A stretch of DNA of 64,000 bases from Brienomyrus brachyistius (Eukaryota > Chordata > Actinopteri > Osteoglossiformes > Mormyridae), in contig NC_064549.1 in the NCBI RefSeq assembly GCF_023856365.1, positions 5,969,608 through 6,033,607 of the forward strand, written 5' to 3'. A program made the position numbers and the translations under genes. Below, piece by piece: positions 10,631 to 22,366 of the stretch. The notes under the pieces are model-generated. The model was not told the origin of the DNA, made no database searches, and saw only the letters and a list, made by a program, of their open reading frames with translations. Position 1 is the first letter of the stretch. Each line of letters opens with the position of its first letter.

Positions 10631-12305
10631 AAAAGGACCAGAGTGAGTGAGTCGAGTGTCTGAGTCACGAAGCAGCTCTGCTCCCTCTTCCCTGGCTTTC
10701 CTCAGAGCTTTCCTAATGTTTACTTACACCTACATTTAGTCCCTCTTCCAGGCTACTGTCAATTGAATCAGATTAGCAATCATCTAAAATTACAAGAATA
10801 AAATATACTGCACTAGATAAAATTAAGAGACCATGGCCTGTGTAAGATGTGCATTTTTTTTCTGGAAACTGCAGCCTGGCTCTTCCTTGTTTCTCATTAA
10901 TGATGAGCTTCTTCCTTGCTTTACGGGCCTTTAGTCCTGCTTCTAGGAACCTAGGAACTTCAAACCACTTATGGTTTCCCATTCTTTTTGAAGGTCCCTT
11001 GAGGTCATCTTCTGATTTATGAGGCACTGACTGATAAGTTATCGGTCATCTCAGGCATTAGAAAGTTGCTTCTGCCCTCTACCTGGCTGGTTTTTGGTTA
11101 TTGCCAGTGTCTCCTGCTTCACCTTCTTCTTGTGTGTTGCTGTTTAGAAACTCTGAGCCTGCAAGCAGCCTGCCTTGCAGTGTAGCCTTCTGCCAGCAGA
11201 ATCAGAATAAAACCAGGATTTAAAGATACAGTGTACATTGTAGACACACATGCTCTCAAGGGGTCAACTAAGGACAAGTGCGACTAGGCTGAGCTTCCAT
11301 TGACTGCCCAGGTACAAGTGTGAGCACTACTGGAGCAGGAGCTACACAGCTTCTAACAAAGCAAGAATCTATTAAAACTATTCAAGGGCCACAATGCAAC
11401 ATAAGGGCATTCAAGGAATGCAAAGAGGAATTGGGTTAGTAGAATAATTCATGGAAGAAGATGGAACTTGAGGCTTTTCTTGAAGGTGGAGAGGGAGTCT
11501 GAGACTGGATGTGGTTCAGAAGCTCATTCCACTGCCAGAGAACCAGACAAGAGAACCTTCTGGAGTGACACTTCTCACATGGTAGAAGAAACTCCAAGTG
11601 GTGCTAGTTTATTGAGCAAAGGGGTGACTGATTTAGCTGGTGAAACACTCCTCCTGTACTGAGTGTCTCTTTTGAATTAAAACATGGCTGCCGTTACATT
11701 GTCGGTCCTTCAGAATGGCTCCTCGGATTCCTGAGCACTGTAACAGGGTAGGCACTACGTGGTGTTTCATGCCTGCCGTCGTCTGCAGTGTTATATTGCC
11801 AGGATATTCTGGAAGTAGTGAGTAAATGTAAATCATCAATCATTTCAAAGTAAACCATTTATTTTGCATCATACTATCTGTCAGCTACACACGGCTTATG
11901 GGAGAGATTTGAGAGAAGATTCACATAAACAAATAATCCGCACCATTTCACAGCACGCTTGGGTCATTGTCAAACAGCCAAGTGAAACAGAGATGATAAA
12001 AACACAAATTACTTCTAGAAGGCTTCGTTGACCATGGTTCCCATAGATCCATTGTTACTATGGTAACATAGACAGGTAGGTCACTTAGCCAATGGGGAAT
12101 TATAGTCAAGATCAATTATACAAATCACTACCCTACGGCTTCCGCACCTTTTAACCCCCTTGATGTGTCATTCATCAAACACCTTAAGGCGGAGGCAGGG
12201 TGGACTTCCAACAGGAGTAGAACCAGGGACGAAAGAAGAAAGTGTGCAAAGAGGCGTTTGTGATTTGGCTAATACATAAATTCAATATGCTCCTCCTCCA
12301 GAGGT
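10631..12305. other. Unassigned non-coding sequence
   Basis: Between the LTR-like element and the 12-bp minisatellite. No exon, RNA gene or clear repeat recognised. Confidence 0.45.
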
Positions 12306-12618
12306 CATGTGGCCGAACATAGAAGTGAACACATCACTGAACACGTCACTCAACATGTCACTCAACACATTACTGAACACATTACTGAACACATTACTGA
12401 AAACATTACTGAACACGCAACTCAACACATCACTGAACACATCACTGAAAACATTACTGAACACACAACTGAAAACATCACTCAACACGTCACTCAACAC
12501 ATTACTGAACACATCACTGAAAACATTACTGAACACATCACTGGAGATATTACTGAAAACATCATTGAACATATAATTGAACACTTTTCTGAAAGCATTA
12601 CTGAAATCATTTCTGAAC
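12306..12618. repeat. 12-bp minisatellite (ACTGAACACATC type)
   Basis: Units such as ATTACTGAACAC and ATCACTGAAAAC repeat about 25 times. Twelve is divisible by three, so frames on both strands stay open and give short-repeat peptides (TEHI on plus, NVFSDVFS on minus). These are not credible genes. Confidence 0.95.
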
Positions 12619-13396
12619 GCCGTCAAGTGCAGCCGCTTTATTTGTGCTTTAGGCGAGTACCATATGCTTCATTTAAGTTATTTCACATTACCTGCATCAC
12701 AGAGGCTACCACGGTTCTGCTAATGAGTGTCCTATTCTGTATGCAGAGACTAAAAAGTTGTTTCTGCCAGATAAACAATATACAAGCATACCAACAGCCA
12801 TTTTTGTGCAATTCTCAGAATTGTTTCCCTATTGAAGACTAACATTGCTAATTTGTGCTCCAGAATTGGAACCGATTCAACAGTACTGGGTTGTGGAAAG
12901 AGCAGATCATGGTGATGTTAAAATGCAGCACATTAAGAATGCTGACGCTTAAGAACGTCGTAAAGAATGTTTGGACCAAAAGCACTTTTACAGGCAAGTC
13001 TAAGACACATATTTTGCACTCAAGTTTAGGTCCCTGTTATGTCAGACTGCCATCTATAAGTTACAGTCTTAATAACACAAAGACTGGACATCAAAATGTG
13101 TGTGTGTCACATAAATTATGCGTGCCCAACCTGCAGTGACAGGTAATGAATGAGGGCGATTTCCTGCTTCTGTGGAATAGCCCCCCAAACATCAACAACC
13201 AACTAAATTCATTGTTACTCTATATGAAAATTGTAGTTTGTGTGTGAGGCGTGATGTAATTGGCTAGAAGTGTGGCGGCGGCATGCGGCCTTCTGCAGAG
13301 TGCTGGCTAGCAGGCAGGCTTTGTTAGTGCTAACAAGCTACGGTGGGTTTTGGGTTTATGTTGAAAGCGTCTGGTATGTCTGCCCTCTTATTAACC
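12619..13396. other. Unassigned sequence between two minisatellites
   Basis: A 94-codon frame at 12855-13139 has no supporting features. Nothing recognised. Confidence 0.4.
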
Positions 13397-13925
13397 CTGC
13401 CTTCCCAGCAGTGATATGGGTTCCTCACACTGACCCTGTCTCCCCGGCAGTGATATAGGTTCCTCACACCGACCCTGTCTCCCCGGCAGTGATATGGGTT
13501 CCTCACACCGACCCTGTCTCCCCGGCAGTGATATGGGTTCCTCACACCGACCCTGTCTCCCCGGCAGTGATATGGGATCCGCACACTGACCCTGTCTCCC
13601 CGGCAGTGATATGGGATCCGCACACTGACCCTGTCTCCCCGGCAGTGATATGGGATCCGCACACTGACCCTGTCTCCCCGACAGTCATATGGGATCCTCA
13701 CACTGACCCTGTCTCCCCGACAGTCATATGGGTTCCTCACACCAACCCTGTCTCCCTGACCTTTGTGCAGGTTCTTCACATTGACCCTGTCTCCCCACCC
13801 TCTTGTGGTTCCTCACACCGACCCTGTCTCCCAGACCTTTATGTAGATTCCTCACACTGACCCTGTCTCCCCACCCTCTTGTGGTTCCTCACACCGACCC
13901 TGTCTCCCCCGCCCTCATGTGCGTT
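13397..13925. repeat. 39-bp minisatellite, about 13 copies
   Basis: The unit contains GTGATATGGGTTCCTCACAC and GACCCTGTCTCCCC. Adjacent copies at 13446 and 13485 set the 39-bp period. The downstream third is more diverged and shows 30-40-bp steps. Because 39 is a multiple of three, 13-residue peptide repeats appear on both strands. Confidence 0.95.
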
Positions 13926-14825
13926 TCTCATATTGAAGCCATCAACCTCACCCTAATCACCTCGACCATCTCTCCCTGATGTCAGCTGTAAATATATGCA
14001 GAATCTCTGCTGATTGCCGGCAGCTGTGTGGTGATTCAGAATGGTATATCAGATAGTGGCAGGCTCCTCAGTGGATACTGCCAGCCAGGTACCCGCCCCT
14101 GTGCCACAAAGGGCTGTCGGGTCGTTTATCACTTGTTTTTGGGTGGTGTTATCCGTTCCATTAGTGTCACCTGCTGGAAAGGCAGGTACATCATTTTCTG
14201 ACGGTTCATTACAGAAGCCCCTTTTATGTTTTATGATCTGTTCCTCTTTTGTTCTGTCTACATTGAATTTATCTTCATGCATATCCAAGTAAGCAATGAG
14301 AAACTAGACTGACTTCAGAAAATAATGTCCAAGTGTTACCCTGTATGTTCTCTGAACTTCTATATTCCTGCCACAGCTAAGAATAAAATTTCCATTGATG
14401 TATTATTTCTTCACGACGGGAAGACTGCAGATTCTGTGCTTCATAAATCTTTTACAGGTTTTTCCTCGCTCTTGGCTAAATCAGCACCTCAGCCGTAATT
14501 CCTCAGCCCTGTGGATTTTGCCGAGCAGGTTTCTGCTGATGCACAATCAAGACGAACAGCAATGGTGGGATAAGTGTACTTTGGTCCCAGACCAGTTTGT
14601 TGATTTCTTCATAGGGTGTAATCATTTCTGTCAATTTTGCATTTGATGGAGAAGCTGGTGAAAGGTGTGAGGCTTTGGAAGAGGGTCTGATAAATATGCC
14701 CCAGAATTCCCTGTTTTCCATTATTATTCCCCAGAATTCCTCCCACGGATGATGCATCTATGTCGTGTTGCTATACTTCTGCTCAAACCACATAAGGGTG
14801 TCACATGTGACAGGTGCTACCACCA
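13926..14825. other. Unassigned sequence between two minisatellites
   Basis: Frames of about 80 codons on both strands (14041-14292, 14395-14757) have no family signature. Nothing recognised. Confidence 0.4.
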
Positions 14826-15172
14826 TGTTCGGAACCACAGTGTCTACAGCTCTAAGCCCACTTATGTCCGGAGATGTGCGTGTTCAGAACCGCAGTGTCT
14901 ACAGTCCTAAGCCCACTTATGTCCGGAGATGTGTGTGTTCGGAACCGCAGTGTCTACAGCTCTAAGCCCACTTATGTCCAGAGATGTGTGTGTTCGGAAC
15001 CACACTGTCTACAGTGCTAAGCCCACTTATGTCCGGAGATGTGTGTGTTCAGAACCACAGTGTCTACAGCTCTAAGCCCACTTATGTCCGGAGATGTGTG
15101 TGTTCGGAACCACAGTATCTACAGTCCTAAGCCCACTTATGTCCGGAGATGTGTGTGTTCAGAACCGCAGGC
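14826..15172. repeat. 55-bp minisatellite, about 6.5 copies
   Basis: The unit contains GCCCACTTATGTCCGGAGAT and TGTGTTCGGAACC. CTTATGTCC recurs at 14861 and 14916. Confidence 0.95.
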
Positions 15173-15790
15173 TTAACGTGAGGTGCCGTGCACATTGGTG
15201 TACATTACAGGTTGCTTGTTTTCACGTGGGAATTATTACCAGGAGGTGTTGCGGGGGGGAAATTCATTTAAGTGCGCAGATTGTGTCTGTGAAAGTAATA
15301 AGATGTGAACCACGAGGTCAGCAAAATAAGCATCCCCAAAATAAATTCCTCCTGTACAAGATTTAATTGCATCTAAGTAATGCGATAAGGGCTTCTCATT
15401 GGCCATGCAGAGGGTGCTCTACTCCTCACTCCAGCCAACACTCCACCAACTCCACAGGCAATCGATACTCACACTCGAGCAGAAATGCCTCACACTTCGG
15501 AAGATTAACTCACTGGGCGACTTTCACCGGTACGAGTAATGAATTTCAATAGCAGCCGGCACTGAGTAAAGTAAGATGTAGCTGCCAGTGACTCCTCACG
15601 GAAATCGTTACACGTCTCATCAAGCTGAGAAATCGCATTTTTCTGCCATTTTTAACCGTGCCATTGCTTACCTGCTTATTGGGAATGAGATGCAGTTTGG
15701 GGGGATAACAGACTGACCAGCAGGGGGTGCTGTATACTGTATAAGAAAGAGTCCCCCCGCCCCAAGTGAAATGCCCTAGTCTTATGTCCC

Positions 15791-15810
15791 GGGGGGGGGG
15801 GGGGGGGGGG
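15791..15810. repeat. Poly-G (20)
   Basis: An uninterrupted G20 run, the longest homopolymer G tract here. Confidence 0.97.
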
Positions 15811-16139
15811 AGAGGATCTTACCCCTTAATGTCCAACAGTAAGAAGTATTTATGTGACTTTTGTCATGTGTGCATCTCTTTGTTTGATTATCAGGCTAAA
15901 AGCAGGTGATTGGCTCGTGTGAAGAGGCCGGCTTGCCCTGTTTTGTCTTAGCAAAGGGCTTTGGGTCTCTGTGTGTCTGAGGGCATTTCACTGTGCACAT
16001 TCAGCTGCATTAACGAGACTCTTTGGCTACTTGTGTCATACAGTGGCCACAGAACAGTTTGCGGATGACAACCTGACATGCTAGTGTCCCGTGAAGTTGA
16101 CATGCGGGAAGGAGGATAATCAAAAATCACCAGCAGTCA

Positions 16140-16600
16140 TTGCTGGGTTGCTGCTGGAAGAGGTGCTGGTGCGGCCAACAGGAGGAGCCCATCCAGTGGT
16201 CTGTGTGGATCCCAGTGCCCCAGTGCAGTGACGGGGACACTGTTGTAAAACTGGTGTCATCCTTCGGATGAGATGTAAAAGTTCCTGAGGTCCTGACCCT
16301 CTGAGCTCATAAAAGGTCCCTGGGCATCTTTCCAAGTCGTAGGGGTGGTAGCCCGATGTCCCGGCTAAAATTGCCCAATGTGACCCTATCAAATCCGGCC
16401 TCCCAATCATCCCCTCTATCTAACTGGTGAATTCTCTCCTGCCCCTTCACCACCTTAGCCACTGTGTAGTGAGTGTATTGGTGCAGAATGGCTGCTGTTG
16501 CATCACCCAGGTGGGGGCTACACAGTGGTGCTGGTTGAAGTGGCTCCCCATTGGCTCTGTAAAGTGCTTTGGGTGTCGTAAACAGTGGTATATAAATATA
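16140..16600 (+). mobile_element. Old vertebrate SINE-type repeat
   Basis: Diagnostic phrases in order: CTTCGGATGAGATGTAAAAG, TTGCCCAATGTGACCCTATC, GAATTCTCTCCTGCCCCTTC, AATGGCTGCTGTTGCATCAC and the tail GTAAAGTGCTTTGGGTGTC followed by TATATAAATA. This order and the GTAAAGCGCTTT-type tail are typical of a common fish interspersed repeat. Short open frames inside it are spurious. Confidence 0.7.
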
Positions 16601-17999
16601 TCATTCAAAGCTGACATGATCCTATACACATCACTGCTGGAAGGAGATCAGGAACCACATCGAGGAGGTGTGGGAAGAGGCCGGACCCCGGTACAGTCAG
16701 CAACACGCATCCATATTCACCATCAGGAGCATCACGCTCTCCTGCGTATCTGCGAATGAGAGCCGCATCACTCGATGCACAGTGCCAAACCTGCCAGGGC
16801 AGTCTAACCCCCCCACCCCCAGCGACTTGGGGCCCAACGTCAAGGGTAGTGAAAAGCAGACAAGACGAGCTAATCAATCGTAAACGTGGAATTATCTCCC
16901 GTGGGACGTCTGTGAGCTGTGGGGAGGAAGCTCAAGCTGGAAGTCGTGTTAGAGGCAAGAAACATCCTCTCATACTGCTACCTGTCCTGTGTGCAGCAGT
17001 GAACATAATCAGAACTATATTTTTATGGGTACAAGTAGGTCTGACAGCATACCGGGTGTACAGGAGCCATGTCAGGGACTACTTCCCGATTACCTCTATA
17101 CCTCCTGTCATTTCAGGTCCCCTTAATAAAATTGGTTTCTCTTTGGACTCAGATGATATTTTTATATAACGCTAGCTACTCATGTCATGCGCATTTATGA
17201 ATGTAAACAGTTTAGAATGCATAATCATTTTAGAGTTCATAAATGATGCAGAATCTGTGGGTTTGTGATTTACTATATATAATATTTTCCAAAAGCACTG
17301 GGTAGAGGGTATGCAGAATAATTATTATACTGTAGCTATTGGGGCAGGAACAGAGGCACATGCATGTACAAGCAGAGGTTCACGACCTTGCACCCTATGA
17401 AGGTGGGGTTTATTAGAAATGGTGGTGTTCCAGTGTGGTTGGGTCGGGATTCGGCTCCAGTCGTGCCATGGACTGTGCCGGGCTGGGAGAGAGACAGCGG
17501 TCAGACCATTTCCAACCCGACTTCCTCTTAGGTACTGAATGATCCTCCCACAACTTGAGCCAGGGGGTGATGGCAGGTGCTGGACTGGGGTGGGGGGAAT
17601 GATCTTTAACAGCCAGTGCGAAACAGAGGTGCTGAAATTCTGATGGCAGGCTGCTGTCTTCAGTTCTGACCGAGACCACCGGTCTCCTGTCATCTGGCCA
17701 GAACACAGACAATTTCCTGTAGGGGGCGTCACGACACTGTGTACAAAATAATTTAAAACTGGTCTCCGACTCCGGTACCTGGAGAGCTACTACCCAGTAG
17801 GTTTTCCATCCTACTCGGCATCTGATGAGCCACACCTGTTCCTGGTAAATATCTATATAAAATGAATGACAAACATCCATGCAATCTGCCTTATGCAGCT
17901 TCAAAACAAACACAATCGACTGTTAAATTCAGTCTGAAAATATTTCAGCACCTAACTATATGCTAAAAGTCTGTCTGCATAAGGAAATGATGCATATTT
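16601..17999. other. Unassigned non-coding sequence
   Basis: Two overlapping minus-strand frames at 17325-17913 (135 and 166 codons) are the longest non-repeat frames here other than FBXO40 and the 186-codon frame at 51159-51719. They are Cys/His/Pro-mixed with no domain and overlap each other, so I do not call a gene. Confidence 0.45.
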
Positions 18000-18300
18000 A
18001 TCTGCACGATCACGATAACTGCAGGCGTCCTGTGGCTTCTCAGTTTCCCCCCCCCCGCCCCTACAGGGCTTCGCAGCTCCAAAGTAAATCTGACGCGCTT
18101 CTGTTACCCGGCCTGGGGGATGAGTCACGTGACGCTACTGTCAGTAACGGCCGCAGTGCAGTAAAGATGGAGAAGCAAGGAAGCGGCAACCGGCCGCAGG
18201 GTGGGGAGGACCCGTGATGCGGCGGCGATGGGGAGGCGTTATCTTACCGCACGAGCTGGCTCCCGTCCCGGACGGATTATAACGCGCCTCAAATCGACAG
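18000..18300. promoter_or_regulatory. CpG-rich patch with overlapping AP-1 and E-box motifs
   Basis: CpG density rises here relative to its surroundings. At 18121-18133 the sequence TGAGTCACGTGAC overlaps an AP-1 site (TGAGTCA) with a palindromic GTCACGTGAC E-box. A short ATG frame starts at 18168 (MEKQGSGNRPQGGEDP-stop). It may be a promoter or CpG island with a non-coding or short first exon; no linked downstream exon was found. Confidence 0.3.
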
Positions 18301-18410
18301 CCTGCTAATCACATTGCTATATGTAAGACGTCTATTAGGCTGCCAAGTAAAACACTGCAGTAAATGTGTGGGCACATTTATAATTAACACACTCGCAATT
18401 ACTATTATCA

Positions 18411-18475
18411 CCGTCATTATTATTGTTTATCATCATCATTATTATTAATAATAATAATAGTAATAATAATTTTTG
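18411..18475. repeat. (ATT)n/(AAT)n microsatellite
   Basis: Imperfect trinucleotide runs of ATT, ATC and AAT. Confidence 0.85.
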
Positions 18476-21110
18476 CTGTTATTATTTGCATTAACCCATA
18501 AAACATTGCTGGGTATGTGGGGGCAAATTCAGAATTAACATAGCTGCAATTAGTACCATCATAATCATCATCATCTTTAATGTCATTATTATTGGCCCCT
18601 CAGCTCGGGCCCCCATGCTCTCACACCCCAGGATATCATGTCATGACACAACCAGCAGGGACCCCCACAGCGAACATCTCACAGTGGAATAAGGTCTGAA
18701 ACACTCCCTGAGAGTAGTCTGTCGTGGCACAAGTGCCGATTTAAAAAAAAAAAATCATTATTTAAGAGTCAGCTCTCTGTTCCGTTGTACTCTCTGCGTT
18801 ACCATTGTCTCAAATGTATATAAGCAGATGTATTTTTATCCTTTATTACATACCGAAAAAGTCATTTCTGCATTGGTGACTCCATTCCTTTTCTTGCTGA
18901 AATATAGAGTCCGTCGACGGAGAGGAATGGAGACATACGTACAGATTACACAGCCGGGCCCCACGTGTAGTTCGGCGCACGCTGTTCCTGAAAGACCCCT
19001 GTCTGCTGCCCTTAACCTACAAAACAGTGTTTCAAAAGCAGATTGATTTCTGTTCCTTACCGACACGTTCTAGGCGGGTGTGTGCGTGTGTGTCATGGAA
19101 ATAGAGAGAGCTGCTGAAAAGCAGACGTAGCAATGTTAGGGGCAGACCCAACAACACAGCAGAGACAGAATAAATTTAGCCAATAATTAGTGATTTAGTA
19201 GAACCCCCCCCCCCCCCCCCCCACACACACACACTGCCCCGTTGACACCATTTTTCACTGTTGCAATGCCCCTAGTTGGCAACTTTTGCTAGTGCCCACC
19301 CAGTATACCCAAATACCACGCCAGGAAGGCATGCTGGTGAGGCCAATGGTCCATGCTGGAAGATGGGTTCAGAGTCGTTGGTCCCCAGGAACAGGCAGCC
19401 CTGTCCTCTGTCTCTCTGCCCAGGAGCCTCTGGCTTCCTGCCAGCTGATTTATCGATCCTGCCCACTGTTGCAGTGGCTTAATTGATTTTTAATACATTT
19501 GCCGTGGCATTACGCCAATGTAATAAAGTCTCTTACAGCTCTATAAAGGTAGAGCCCCTTCCGTGCTCGACTGAGTACTGGGGGCTTCTGTGGATCAGCG
19601 AGAAGGTGCGATTCTTAGCAGTTTCTTTGTGAGGCCGGACAGGGATCTCACCTGCATGAATGACCAGCGTCATCCGCCATGGCGCCATGGAGACGAGCGC
19701 GTCACCGTGAGAGCTCAGCTTTTATTTCATGCAAACCGTGACTTCCTGCAAACCGCTTCAAAGCAAATCAGACGGCTGCTAATTCTCAAAGTCATTGTTG
19801 TTTAAGTGATTTCTTTAATTCAGACAAACACTTGTCTGTCATTAGCTGTCTAATTTAATCTCCCTAATAAGTGCTCTGAATAATAGCATCTGATATTGTG
19901 CGTGGAGCTTGCTACACTAATGGAAGAGTATGTAACAGCGCAGGTTACGTAAGCGTGATCGGCACCCATCATTGCCTTTGTTTGCAGTACAACAGCTACC
20001 ACGACGTTGATTGAGAATGACAGGATGTAAATAAGGGCACAGCTGTGTTTCTGCGGCACCCGAAGGTCCGGTCAAGGCCGCGGTGACACCAAAACACCCG
20101 CGCTGTGCGATGCGTGTCACCTGGAAAGGACGTGCAGCGTCCAGCGAGCCTCGGCGTCACAGACAGGTGCGTTCTGCCGGCGCCCGTCTTCTGTTCTCGA
20201 CACACTTCAGCGGCAACATTAAGACGTAGTTTTTCTCGTTCACCAGGCTGGCAGGTTCCTTATTAGGGAGACACGAGGCAGTGGGCTATAAAATTGAATA
20301 AACAGTGATGTGATTGAGTTGAGGCTGAATTAGAGGAAATAAACAGAGACACGATCCAGGTCAGTGGAATGCAAAGTGCAGCAAACAGCACACAGCCAAT
20401 TAAAAACTGTATTCAAACACCAGCAGAATGAGAAAAAATGATGCTCTGTTCATGAAAGCAATGATATGGTCTGATATTTGGCGCAGTGACATGTCCATAG
20501 TGCAAAATGTGAGCCCCTATTCTATGTGTACTGGACAAAGCAGGAAGGCACGGAGATATCAGCCCGTCAATGTTCAGCTATGAATTAGACCGATTAAATT
20601 TTCCTCTTTCCGTGGGAATTAAATGGGCTGGTAAGAATTTAGGAGGGAAACAAAAGAATATGTCTACGTTTGCACAGATAATTGCCATGTGCTCCGGTCG
20701 GTGTCTGTTAAATCGAAATGAGCCTCGTTCAGGACCAGGCCTTAATGACGTTTAAATGGATCTTATTAAAACAAGACTGCTGGATGTTCAGCATGTGAAG
20801 CCAGAGTAAGCTGTACTTATCTTATCTGTGTCTGTTTGTCCATTGGTACGAATCAGCAGTGTCAGGAAAGACTCCTTTGAAAATGCCTGTTAGCACGGCT
20901 AAGGATTAGCATTTCAGTCCCTTGCATTATAATTGCAAGACACTGGGCAACTAAGGGGCTATTTTTGAATGTCAGAAGTTCTCCTTCACCTCAAGCGATT
21001 GTGCTCTACTTGAACTCGGTTAAAAAGCCGTCTGCTACTGGGTGGGGCTCTTGTATTACTGTAGTGCTGTTGGTGGTGACTAATATTACAGCACTCACAC
21101 TCACCAGTAG
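18476..21110. other. Mostly unassigned non-coding sequence
   Basis: Homopolymer and CA tract at 19204-19235 aside, nothing is recognised. Overlapping frames near 19272-19486 and 19850-20205 lack gene features. Confidence 0.45.
19204..19235. repeat. Poly-C plus (CA)n
   Basis: A C19 run passes directly into seven CA units. Confidence 0.95.
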
Positions 21111-21416
21111 CAGGGACGGATTACGGACCGGGCCAGCGGGGCCGCTGCCCAGGGGCCCTTGGGGTGCAGGGGGTCCGTGGGGCCCCTAGCCCAAAACAAT
21201 TTGCAACGCTTATCAACAATGTATTTTCGTTTGTCTATTTTAGAGGGCCTACATTCTTTGATCCTCTGCCTACAAGGGCCCCTGACCCTATAGGGAGGGC
21301 GTTTGGCTGCCAAGGGCCCTTGAATTGTGGTGGTTGTGGTGGTGGTGGTGGTGGTGGGGGGGGGGCCCTCGCGAACGTTTTGCCCAGGGGTCCACACAAC
21401 CCATAATCCGTCCCTG
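21111..21416. mobile_element. hAT-type non-autonomous element (306 bp) with 8-bp target duplication
   Basis: Terminal inverted repeats CAGGGACGGATTA and TAATCCGTCCCTG are perfect over 13 bp. The flanks carry the identical octamer ACCAGTAG at 21103-21110 and 21417-21424. An 8-bp target duplication and CAG..CTG ends are the hallmark of the hAT superfamily. The interior has GGGCCC-rich segments and a GGT/GTG run; no transposase. Confidence 0.9.
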
Positions 21417-21899
21417 ACCAGTAGGGTGCACCTGTCACTCATGGAGGCGGTGACTGCACCAGACTGATGTGCTCTGTCAGAACAGATCGTAGAAATATAC
21501 CTCAAGTTTAAACCGATTCCATTACCCCCCAGCCCTCAACCCTTCCGCTTGGACCTAGTAAATATCACTGTCAGCCTTCGTAAATGCAGGATCAATTTTA
21601 ATTGATTTCATAGACTAATACATTTATTAAAGTGACAGGTGGTTATGCATTACATTTCGGGGCTTGTGATCGCTCAGACGCCGTTACCCAGGGATCTGGA
21701 GCGCTGCTGACCGGCCAAGTCTGTCACTATCCAGGTGACTCGTAAAATGTCATCACACTGAGGTCAGCGGCGCACTGGTAGGCGGGGTGGTTACCCCAGC
21801 CCCCACCCCTCACCCCCTCGACTGCAAATCTCACATATATGTGAAACATTCATGAGGATTAAGACACTGGTGTCATACATATTATATGAACTCGTGACA

Positions 21900-22045
21900 T
21901 GCTACTGCCCTGCAATGGGTTGGCCCCCCATCCTGGGTTGTTCCCTGCCTCGTGCCCATTGCTTCCGGGATAGACTCCGGACCCCCCGCGACCCAGTAGG
22001 ATAAGTGGTTTGGAAAATGGATGGATGGATGGATGGATGGATGGG
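21900..22045 (+). mobile_element. SINE 3' fragment with GGAT tail
   Basis: The 3' half of the GGATGG-tailed SINE: CTGCAATGGGTTGG, CCATCCTGGGTTGTTCCCTG, then (GGAT)n. A complete relative lies at 45141-45498 on the opposite strand. Confidence 0.85.
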
Positions 22046-22350
22046 TGACATGCTACTTTGTATCTCTCATTTGTATGGATACAGTCATACTGGTGGGAGT
22101 CAACACAAAAATACAATTGTACAAAAATACAATTGGTACAATACTTAAAACAATTTTGAAATGTAGTAGTTTGTAATATTTTGTGAAACTATGTTGTTGA
22201 GGCATATTTTAATGAAAAAAGCATGTTTGTGGAATTTGATAACTGCTGCAGTGCATGATGGGTATGATATTCGGAGGCTACTTAAATTTCATCATCTGCA
22301 ACTGTTCCAGCTGGCGTAGGCAGACCCTAGGTGTGAATTTGGAAGGGGGC

Positions 22351-22366
22351 GGGGGGGGGGGGGGGG
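22351..22366. repeat. Poly-G (16)
   Basis: A homopolymer tract adjoining GGGGGC. Confidence 0.93.

Noticed and set aside
12282..12842. Repeat peptides (TEHI, NVFSDVFS) on both strands
   Set aside because: Low-complexity products of a 12-bp minisatellite.
13330..13860. 13-residue repeat frames on both strands
   Set aside because: Products of a 39-bp minisatellite, period divisible by three.
16427..16759. 110-codon frame containing SVKCFGCRKQ, zinc-finger-like
   Set aside because: It is the tail of an old SINE (GTAAAGTGCTTTGGGTGTC), not a protein.
17325..17913. Overlapping 135- and 166-codon minus-strand frames
   Set aside because: No family signature, no splice or start evidence, and they overlap each other in different frames.
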